The position numbers were made by a program, and so were the translations under genes. Positions 1-6,657 of a DNA stretch of 37,407 bases are shown one piece after another. The number at the start of each line of letters is the position of its first letter. Within the stretch, counting starts at the first letter, position 1. Source of the DNA: Gammaproteobacteria bacterium (GTDB taxonomy: Bacteria > Pseudomonadota > Gammaproteobacteria > JAKEHO01); assembly GCA_027296625.1 (NCBI GenBank), contig JAPUIX010000014.1, positions 1-37,407 of the forward strand, given 5' to 3'. The notes under the pieces were generated by a model, which ran no database searches, was not told the DNA's origin, and was given only the letters and a program-made list of their open reading frames with translations.

Positions 1-1
1 C

Positions 2-205
2 GTATTAGAGGTTGATGACGTTATGCAGGGGCTCATCAAAAGTCTCGTTTTCGCAGCCATTATTGCCATGGTTGGGGTAACTAATGGATTCAATGTAACG
101 GGTGGCGCGGAAGGTGTTGGGCGGGCGACCACACGAGCGGTGGTGTTATCCATTTTATATATTGTGCTCGCTGATATGGTGTTTACCTACTTTCTGAATC
201 GTTGA
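2..205 (+). CDS. MlaE-like ABC lipid transporter permease (3' end only)
   Basis: This is the C-terminal 67 residues of an integral-membrane permease; the reading frame is open to the left edge, so the gene starts outside the window. It holds two hydrophobic segments. The Gly-rich stretch GFNVTGGAEGVG between them, followed by a last helix ending YFLNR, is typical of the MlaE/YrbE permease family that works with MCE proteins. The MlaF-like ATPase starts 3 bases after its stop, and an MCE protein follows, which supports the assignment strongly. It would sit in the inner membrane and move phospholipid between the inner membrane and the MCE shuttle. Only family membership can be judged, because most of the protein is missing. 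Confidence 0.85.
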   Translation, partial: VLEVDDVMQGLIKSLVFAAIIAMVGVTNGFNVTGGAEGVGRATTRAVVLSILYIVLADMVFTYFLNR

Positions 206-208
206 ACC

Positions 209-1018
209 ATGGCGACTGTGGGCACAACTGACCATGACCCTATGATTGAGGTGCGGGACTTAGTAACGCATTACGGATCAGTGAAGATCTTGCATGGGGT
301 CAGCATGAACGTGAGTCCGGGCGAGATCATGGTCATCATGGGCGCTAGTGGATCAGGCAAGAGTACCTTGCTGAGGTATGTCTTGGGGCTGCATCGCCCA
401 ACCAGCGGAACTATCCGGCTATTGGGATTGGACATTACCCGAGTAAGCGCTTCTGAGTTCTATCAGTTACGAAAGAATATGGGCGTTGCGTTTCAGGGTG
501 GCGCCTTATTTAGCTCCATGACCGTGGGTGATAACGTTCAGCTTCCCCTGCGCGAGCACACCAAATTGGATAAAAGGACGATGCAGATCATGGCGCGGAT
601 GAAGCTGGAACTTGTAAATCTTGGAGGCTTTGAGCATCTGATGCCATCGCAATTGTCGGGTGGCATGCTGAAGAGAGCTGCACTAGCACGCGCCATCATC
701 ATGGACCCGAAACTGTTGTTTTTTGATGAGCCATCGGCGGGTCTTGACCCGGTCGTGGCAGCGGAGCTGGATGAGTTGGTTTTGCGTCTTAGGGATGCGT
801 TGCAGACGACGATGGTTGTGGTGACGCACGATCTGGCTAGTGCATGTAAGATTGCGGACCGGATCATGGTATTGGATAGGGGCCACGTGCTCATGACGGG
901 GACCGTCGATGAAATACGAAACTCTGAGAATGAGCGTATTCAGGCGATGCTCCATCGACGACCGGGTAGTGAGGAAATTGACCCGGATGACTACATGCGG
1001 CGGCTCACCCACGACTAA
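209..1018 (+). CDS. mlaF: MlaF-like ABC transporter ATPase
   Basis: The ATP-binding subunit of an MCE-type lipid ABC transporter, 269 residues, cytoplasmic face of the inner membrane. Visible motifs in order are Walker A GASGSGKST (residues 45-53), Q-loop Gln96, signature LSGGM (149-153), Walker B LLFFDEP (169-175) with the D-loop SAGLD, and the switch His207. The order Walker A, Q-loop, signature and Walker B is complete, so it should be catalytically active. It follows the permease by 3 bases and precedes the MCE protein by 10, so the genes are one operon. The gene order here (permease, ATPase, MCE, lipoprotein) differs from the enterobacterial mlaFEDCB order, so the symbol denotes the family rather than strict orthology. 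Confidence 0.92.
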   Translation: MATVGTTDHDPMIEVRDLVTHYGSVKILHGVSMNVSPGEIMVIMGASGSGKSTLLRYVLGLHRPTSGTIRLLGLDITRVSASEFYQLRKNMGVAFQGGALFSSMTVGDNVQLPLREHTKLDKRTMQIMARMKLELVNLGGFEHLMPSQLSGGMLKRAALARAIIMDPKLLFFDEPSAGLDPVVAAELDELVLRLRDALQTTMVVVTHDLASACKIADRIMVLDRGHVLMTGTVDEIRNSENERIQAMLHRRPGSEEIDPDDYMRRLTHD

Positions 1019-1028
1019 GGGCTAGCGG

Positions 1029-2024
1029 ATGAAGCGCGAAAACCTTAATTACCTGGCCGTGGGGGCCTTTGTCCTGGCAATGATCGTGGTGTTTCTGATA
1101 TCGCTCTACAAGATCACCGGGCGGACGGGCCCGACTACGGAATACTACGTCTATTACGGCAATGTGTCCGGCATCAAGCAGGGTACGCTGGTCCTCTATG
1201 AAGGCTTTCAAGTGGGGCAGGTAGAGGGCATTGCTCCCGAATGGAATGCGGGTAGGGTGAGTTACCGTGTGGCGCTCGGAATACGTACAAATTGGCGCAT
1301 CCCGACGGATAGCGTCGCGAGGATTGTGACATCAGGACTGCTCGCTGCCGTGTCCATCGATATCCGCGAAGGAGAGAACGCGACTTATCTTAGTCCCGGC
1401 GATGCAATCCAAGGAGAGGAGGGTGTCAGGCTATTTGACACACTAGCTGACGTCGCTAAGGATTTTCGTCAACTTTCACATGAAGGAATTAAGCCGCTTC
1501 TTACGAATTTGAACGAGCACGTTACCATACTTGGCGAAGAATGGATGGTGCTGACGACCGACACGATCCGGCCGTTGCTTGAGAAAATTAATGAATTGGT
1601 AGACCAACCCGGGCTTATCGAGGATACGCGATCGCTATTGGCTAAGCTCAACGACAGTGCCGACAGGTTAAGAGAAGTACTTAATGATGAAAATCGGGAA
1701 ACGATAGCGAATATTCTGCAAAACGTCGAAGGGGCATCGAACAATCTCAATGCCTTGCTGGCTGGGATTACTGAGACAAGGCTGCTCATGGATGGGCTGC
1801 TGACTGATCTAGAGACACTGGTAGCGGAGAACCGGACAAACATTCGTCGGTCCATCGCCGATCTGCAGAAGTCGCTCCAGGTTGTTTCCGAGCACATCGA
1901 CGCTGTGGCATATCATCTAGAAGGCAGCACCCGAAACATCCATGAGTTTAGTCGCCAGATTAGAGAAAATCCGGCGATTCTTTTGCGCGGGGCACCGGCA
2001 TCGGACGAAGGAGTAACGAAATAG
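1029..2024 (+). CDS. MCE domain (MlaD-like) membrane-anchored lipid-binding protein
   Basis: A 331-residue protein with one N-terminal membrane helix (about residues 8-27) and then a single MCE domain (about 37-130), with the family's YYGNVSGIKQGT and YEGFQVGQVEGI elements. The remainder (about 135-320) is predominantly polar and helical-looking, rich in Leu, Glu, Asn and Asp, consistent with a long coiled coil. MCE proteins form hexameric rings in the periplasm and carry phospholipids between membranes. Escherichia coli MlaD is much shorter (about 183 residues) and lacks the long helical tail, so this protein may form a longer conduit. Its stop overlaps the start of the lipoprotein gene by one base, indicating translational coupling. 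Confidence 0.88.
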   Translation: MKRENLNYLAVGAFVLAMIVVFLISLYKITGRTGPTTEYYVYYGNVSGIKQGTLVLYEGFQVGQVEGIAPEWNAGRVSYRVALGIRTNWRIPTDSVARIVTSGLLAAVSIDIREGENATYLSPGDAIQGEEGVRLFDTLADVAKDFRQLSHEGIKPLLTNLNEHVTILGEEWMVLTTDTIRPLLEKINELVDQPGLIEDTRSLLAKLNDSADRLREVLNDENRETIANILQNVEGASNNLNALLAGITETRLLMDGLLTDLETLVAENRTNIRRSIADLQKSLQVVSEHIDAVAYHLEGSTRNIHEFSRQIRENPAILLRGAPASDEGVTK

Positions 2025-2629
2025 TGCGAAGGGGGATGCTCATTATACTGATCGCGAGCATCATTTCTTGCGCGCAGCAACAGCCAGTGCCCAGTGATCA
2101 TTTTTATCGCTTGCCTGACCCACAAAGTTCAAGTGTGCTCGATACGCCCCTCGTGAACGGCATGGTGCTTGTAAAGCAGTTTCAGACGGATGGCCTACAT
2201 ATAGAGCGGGCTATACTCTACACAAATGATGAGCAGTCGCTTGAACTAAAGCAGTATCGCTATCATTTTTGGCAAGATAGCCCAAGTCGACTCGTGCGGG
2301 ACCATCTAGTCGCCTACCTGCGAGATGCTAATATGGCGCCTATCGTAGTCACCGACAACGGCTCTGCGGCGGAGGTGGTCGTATCAGGTAAAATCAAACA
2401 GTTCGAGCAACGAATTTGGAATAACGACGCTGAGGCAGTCGTGGCATTGGAGCTTCGAGTGGATCGTGCCACTGAGGTTCAGCCAATACTATTAAAAGAC
2501 TACCGTACACAAGTTGCAGTCGACGGCGATTCGATGCGGGCTACTGTGACAGCCTTTGATAAGGCTTTACTCAAGTTATTTGAGGCATTTCTGGCGGACG
2601 CGGAGCGTGAATTAAACGCATCGCAATGA
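2024..2629 (+). CDS. ABC-type transport auxiliary lipoprotein (PqiC/DUF330-like)
   Basis: A 201-residue predicted lipoprotein. A GTG start shares its G with the TAG stop of the MCE gene. The N-terminus has two Arg, a hydrophobic core and a lipobox ending ISC, placing the lipidated Cys at residue 16. The next residues are AQQQ with no Asp at +2, so outer-membrane sorting is likely. The mature part begins with DHFYRLPDP, resembling the DxFYRLP start typical of the ABC transport auxiliary family (PqiC-like). In related systems such lipoproteins work with MCE proteins at the outer membrane. Here it is the last gene of the operon and probably receives or gates lipid at the outer-membrane end. The family call rests on the N-terminal motif and context. 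Confidence 0.8.
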   Translation: MRRGMLIILIASIISCAQQQPVPSDHFYRLPDPQSSSVLDTPLVNGMVLVKQFQTDGLHIERAILYTNDEQSLELKQYRYHFWQDSPSRLVRDHLVAYLRDANMAPIVVTDNGSAAEVVVSGKIKQFEQRIWNNDAEAVVALELRVDRATEVQPILLKDYRTQVAVDGDSMRATVTAFDKALLKLFEAFLADAERELNASQ

Positions 2630-2737
2630 AGCGCCGGTGACAGCGGTGAGCGGCGTAGGTTTGGGCATTGCATTTATCATAAGGCTTACTGCCAACGTAC
2701 TGGTGAATCTGCTTTCGTCCCAAACAACCAACAATAA

Positions 2738-4984
2738 ATGAAAACTTTCCTGCAACTCGTGAAGCGCCATCTCGTACGCGTAATCATCGGTTTACTCGTG
2801 ATGATTGTCTTCCTCATCCATGTTTCCGGATTACTGCATTGGCGTTTTATCGATCGAATGGAGAACATCGCCTACGATGCACGCCTGGTATTCACAATGC
2901 CCGACACGCAAGATCCTCGTATCGTCATTGTCGATATTGATGAAAAAAGTTTGGCTGAAGAAGGTCGTTGGCCTTGGAGCCGGGATCGGATGGCGCGCTT
3001 CTTGGATCAGCTGTTTGATCACTATCAAGTCACTCTTGTGGCCTTTGATATAGTTTTCGCGGAGCCGGATGAGAGTTCAGGTCTGAGCGTACTGGACAGG
3101 CTAGCAAACGATAGTTTCCGTGACGTACCGGAATATCGTGAGCGTTTGGAACGGATTCGACCAGAGCTCGATTACGACAAGCTATTCGCCGAGAGTATTA
3201 TAAACCGGCCGATCATATTGGGGTTCTACCTCAACGAGCCCAACGAAGACGGTGAAGTATCCAAGAGCGGTGCGCTGCCGCCGCCCACCTTTGTCAAGGG
3301 AAGTTTCAGACGGAAAGCGATTAATTTTGTCAAGGCTGCGGGTCATGGCGGAAACTTGCCCGAATTCCAACAGAACGCCATTGGCGGCGGACATTTCAAT
3401 CCTTGGGTGGATGAGGATGGCACGGTACGACGGGTTCCAATGCTATTTGAATATGAAGGCGCTTACTACGGTTCCCTCTCGCTTGAAGTGGCGCGTGTCA
3501 TTCTTGAGGTGGACAAGGTTGAACCGCATTATGCGTATACTTTCCCATGGGACAAGCGCTACCCCGGACTTGAGTGGTTGAGATTGGGGCACCATTTGGT
3601 TCCGGTTGATGAGCGCGTACGGACATTAATCCCTTATCGCGGTAGGCAGGGGAGTTTCCCCTATGTGTCGGCGGCCGACGTGCTTAATGGTCGAGTAGAC
3701 GTCGAGACATTGAAAAACGCCATTGTGCTGGTTGGGACGACCGCGCCGGGCTTGCTGGATCTACGAGCCACCCCGGTGCAGAAGACGTTTCCTGGGGTGG
3801 AGATGCATGCCAACCTCATTTCCGGAATATTGGACCAGACAATTAAAGAAAAGCCTGCCTACACGCTAGGGGCCGAGTTTGTCATTCTGCTCATCATTGG
3901 ACTGGTGATGGCGTTGATATTGCCATTGCTGACTCCGTTGTGGGCTACTATCGTGACCTTAGTTGTAACGGGTGTGTCCGTTGGCTTCAATTTTGCCATC
4001 TGGCATTTTGCCAACTTGGTTCTCCCTATCGCCTCGGGGGTCATCATGATCCTCGTGATGTACCTATTAAACATGACATATGGCTTCTTCGTGGAGACTC
4101 GGAGAGAGCGTGAGATTATGGGACTCTTCGGCCATTACGTACCGCCAGAACTGGTCAGCGAGATGAGCCACGATCCGGCGTCCTATTCGCTTGAACCAGA
4201 AAGCCGGGAATTGACCGTGTTATTTTCCGATGTTCGCGATTTTACGACTCTTTCGGAAGGGCTGAGTCCCAAGGAACTATCCCAGCTCATGAACGAGTTT
4301 TTAACGCCGATGACGCAAATTATCCATAAGCACCAGGGGACCATCGATAAGTACATGGGTGACGCTCTCATGGCATTCTGGGGTGCACCCGTTGAAGATC
4401 CGGAGCACGCGCGACATGCATTGATGGCTGGCATGGAGCTGCTCGAACGCATGTACTCCTTACAGAGCGAATTCCGCTCTCGTGGCTGGCCTCCATTGAG
4501 GATTGGTGTTGGAATCAATACAGGCATCATGAGGGTCGGCAATATGGGATCCGAGTTTCGAGTGGCCTATACAGTGATGGGGGACGCGGTTAACCTGGGA
4601 TCTCGACTGGAAGGTCTTACCAAAGAATATGGCGTTGCACTGATTGTGAGCGCGTCAACAAGAGACGCGGTACCCGAGTACTTCTACCGCGAGCTGGATC
4701 GGGTACGGGTGCTAGGCAAAGATGAACCGGTGGCGGTCTTTGATCCCATCGGGCTCGTTAACGGCATCGACAAGGCCACGCGAGATGAAAACTCTCTATA
4801 CGGGCAGGCATTAAGGTATTACCGTGCCGGGGATTGGGACAGGGCCGAGCTGCAGTTCCTCAATCTACAGAAAATGGCTCCTGAACGGGGCTTGTATAGT
4901 TTATACCTCAAGCGCGTCGTTCATTTCAGGAAGAATCCGCCTGAGCCGAGTTGGAACGGCGTGTTTACCTACACGTCAAAGTAG
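2738..4984 (+). CDS. CHASE2-domain class III adenylate cyclase
   Basis: A 748-residue membrane receptor cyclase. It has an N-terminal helix (about 13-33), a large extracytoplasmic CHASE2 sensor (about 40-370; VDIDEKSLAEEGRWPWSR is the usual CHASE2 opening), three further helices (about 380-445), and a class III cyclase domain (about 490-625). The metal-binding Asp residues are D498 (FSDVRDFT) and D542 (KYMGDAL). The adenine-recognising Lys is K538, and Thr612 sits where mammalian cyclases have Asp. N619 and R623 complete the active site. The Lys/Thr pair is typical of class IIIb adenylate cyclases, so the product should be cAMP. A C-terminal tail (about 685-735) looks like one TPR-type helix pair. 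It lies 108 bp after the lipoprotein gene and converges on the FHA gene, 76 bp apart. Confidence 0.9.
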   Translation: MKTFLQLVKRHLVRVIIGLLVMIVFLIHVSGLLHWRFIDRMENIAYDARLVFTMPDTQDPRIVIVDIDEKSLAEEGRWPWSRDRMARFLDQLFDHYQVTLVAFDIVFAEPDESSGLSVLDRLANDSFRDVPEYRERLERIRPELDYDKLFAESIINRPIILGFYLNEPNEDGEVSKSGALPPPTFVKGSFRRKAINFVKAAGHGGNLPEFQQNAIGGGHFNPWVDEDGTVRRVPMLFEYEGAYYGSLSLEVARVILEVDKVEPHYAYTFPWDKRYPGLEWLRLGHHLVPVDERVRTLIPYRGRQGSFPYVSAADVLNGRVDVETLKNAIVLVGTTAPGLLDLRATPVQKTFPGVEMHANLISGILDQTIKEKPAYTLGAEFVILLIIGLVMALILPLLTPLWATIVTLVVTGVSVGFNFAIWHFANLVLPIASGVIMILVMYLLNMTYGFFVETRREREIMGLFGHYVPPELVSEMSHDPASYSLEPESRELTVLFSDVRDFTTLSEGLSPKELSQLMNEFLTPMTQIIHKHQGTIDKYMGDALMAFWGAPVEDPEHARHALMAGMELLERMYSLQSEFRSRGWPPLRIGVGINTGIMRVGNMGSEFRVAYTVMGDAVNLGSRLEGLTKEYGVALIVSASTRDAVPEYFYRELDRVRVLGKDEPVAVFDPIGLVNGIDKATRDENSLYGQALRYYRAGDWDRAELQFLNLQKMAPERGLYSLYLKRVVHFRKNPPEPSWNGVFTYTSK

Positions 4985-5060
4985 GTCGTCCCGTCTCGTT
5001 AAACAAGACAGCGCAGGAGTCAAAAGGATATGGGTCTGACGAGGGGCCGATGGGGCCTTG

Positions 5061-5798
5061 CTAATTGTTGAGGGAAAATTCCATCTTGATCCCGGCCAGT
5101 TCGATGACGTCGTTGTTGCGCAACGCGTAGGCTTGGGGACCAATCGGCTGACCGTTGATCAGGGGGTACCGCTCGCTATCACCATCACCATCACCCTCGA
5201 TATGCGTGAGGAAATAACCCTGTGGGCGGCGCGAGATGACCGCCACCTGCACCCCTGGTTTGCCCAATGTGATCAGCGCTTTGGTCAGTTGGAGCTCTTT
5301 GCCGGCGATGGGGCCGTTAAGAACCCGCAACGATCCTAACGGCATGCTGCTGGCTGTGTCGGACAGTGAACTATCTTCCTTTGCCGGTGGGGCTGCGGGT
5401 TCTGCGGCTGCAACGGCCTCTTTAGCAGCGTGAGCAGCGGCTACAGCGGTCGCTACCGAGCTTGGTCGGATGATTAGGGTCTTTTCGAACTGCTCCTCAT
5501 CCGCCGTGGCGTGTTCGTTAATGTATTTCAGCTCATGTTTGCCAATGGTAAGGATGTCACCGTTTCTCAGCGCCTGTTTCTTGATCAGTTTGCCGTTGAC
5601 ATAGGTCCCATTGGTACTGCCCAGGTCTTCAAGGAACGAGTCGTCTAAGATAGTGATGATTAGCGCGTGTTGTCCGCTAACTGCCAGATTGTCTATTTGG
5701 ATGTCGTTATCGGGCCGTCTGCCGATGGTGAGGCGTTCCTCCTCGAGTGGGAACTCGCCCTGAACCACCGCATTCAGGCTCAGAATTAGCTTCGCCAT
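5061..5798 (-). CDS. FHA domain protein with a degenerate second FHA-like domain
   Basis: A 245-residue cytoplasmic phosphothreonine-reader protein. The N-terminal FHA domain (about 5-93) has the complete binding set: GRRPDND with Arg27, SGQH (Ser41, His44), STNGT (61-65) and NGK (68-70). An Ala/Glu-rich linker (about 110-150) follows, then a second FHA-like fold (about 157-243) with LNGPIAGKELQL at its start and NGQPIG near its end. That second domain reads LGKPG where the binding Arg would be and has no SxxH, so it probably does not bind phosphothreonine. It is the last gene of a minus-strand set with the PP2C phosphatase (22 bp upstream) and the CHASE2 kinase, so it most likely reads that kinase's phosphorylation state. 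Confidence 0.9.
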   Translation of the reverse strand: MAKLILSLNAVVQGEFPLEEERLTIGRRPDNDIQIDNLAVSGQHALIITILDDSFLEDLGSTNGTYVNGKLIKKQALRNGDILTIGKHELKYINEHATADEEQFEKTLIIRPSSVATAVAAAHAAKEAVAAAEPAAPPAKEDSSLSDTASSMPLGSLRVLNGPIAGKELQLTKALITLGKPGVQVAVISRRPQGYFLTHIEGDGDGDSERYPLINGQPIGPQAYALRNNDVIELAGIKMEFSLNN

Positions 5799-5820
5799 AG
5801 CTCGGTCCTATTCACTCACG

Positions 5821-6654
5821 TCAACTGAATAGCCCAAAACCCCTCCGCCACCAGCCACTTACACTTAATGCTGGAAATTGCTCCAGAGGGCGCGCCAGGA
5901 TAACAGAGGTGTTGTCATTGCCTCCTTTTTGGTTTGCTCGCTTAACCAATTCCTGGGCTGCACGTACAAGATTAGCACTATATTTACTGAGGGTTAAGTG
6001 AATTTCTTCATCATCTACCATATCATTGAGTCCATCCGAACAGAGGAGGTAGATGTCCCCCGGGCTGACCGGGTCCCTCTGAACGTCCACTTTGACGTCC
6101 GCTCTGACACCCAGCGCCCGGGTCACCAGATTCTTGGGCATGGACACCTCAGCTTCCTCCGGGGTGAACATGCCTCGGTCGATAAGTTCTTGTATTAACG
6201 AGTGATCTGTGGTGAGTTGCGTGAAGCTATCGCCACGAAGCCGGTAGAGCCTCGAATCACCCACATGGGCAATGGTGATTTGGTCATTATAGAACAGGCC
6301 CAGGACCACGGTGGTTCCCATGCCCTGGCACTGGGGCTCGTCCCGGGCGGTCTTGTAGATGGCCCAGTTCGCCTCGTTGATGGCTTCTTTAACGAGTAGC
6401 GACTCCGGGGAAGATTCGACAGAATCGCCATCCTTTTTCGGTCTGAGGTGTCCTACCTCGCTTTTCACGGTATTCATGATTGCTGTCACCGCGATACTAC
6501 TGGCTACCTCACCTGCTCTATACCCGCCCATGCCGTCTGCCAGCACAAGCAGTCCAAGACTGGAATCGCTGGCAGTACTATCTTCATTATGCTGCCGTTT
6601 CTTACCGACATCAGAGATGTTTGCGATTTCGAGCTTGCCGGTTAGGTCCATCAC
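5821..6654 (-). CDS. PP2C-family Ser/Thr protein phosphatase (PrpC/Stp-like)
   Basis: A 277-residue soluble PPM/PP2C phosphatase. Metal-binding motifs are intact: NED (23-25), LADGMGG with Asp40, CSDGLND with Asp207, and GGNDNTS with Asp247. GMGTT and HVGDSRLYRLR are further conserved segments of the bacterial PrpC/Stp1 group. The call includes a GTG at 6654; an ATG one codon later (6651) is equally likely. Either way it begins a few bases after the kinase stop, so the two are translationally coupled. Together with the kinase and the FHA protein it forms a kinase, phosphatase and reader module; its job would be to reverse phosphorylation by the CHASE2 kinase. A short C-terminal tail (WWRRGFG) is polybasic and aromatic and might touch the membrane; that is a guess. 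Confidence 0.93.
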   Translation of the reverse strand: MMDLTGKLEIANISDVGKKRQHNEDSTASDSSLGLLVLADGMGGYRAGEVASSIAVTAIMNTVKSEVGHLRPKKDGDSVESSPESLLVKEAINEANWAIYKTARDEPQCQGMGTTVVLGLFYNDQITIAHVGDSRLYRLRGDSFTQLTTDHSLIQELIDRGMFTPEEAEVSMPKNLVTRALGVRADVKVDVQRDPVSPGDIYLLCSDGLNDMVDDEEIHLTLSKYSANLVRAAQELVKRANQKGGNDNTSVILARPLEQFPALSVSGWWRRGFGLFS

Positions 6655-6657
6655 CGC

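Noticed and set aside
4985-5060. A bidirectional terminator between the cyclase and the FHA gene
   Set aside because: Only short 4-5 bp complementarities without a T-run were found.
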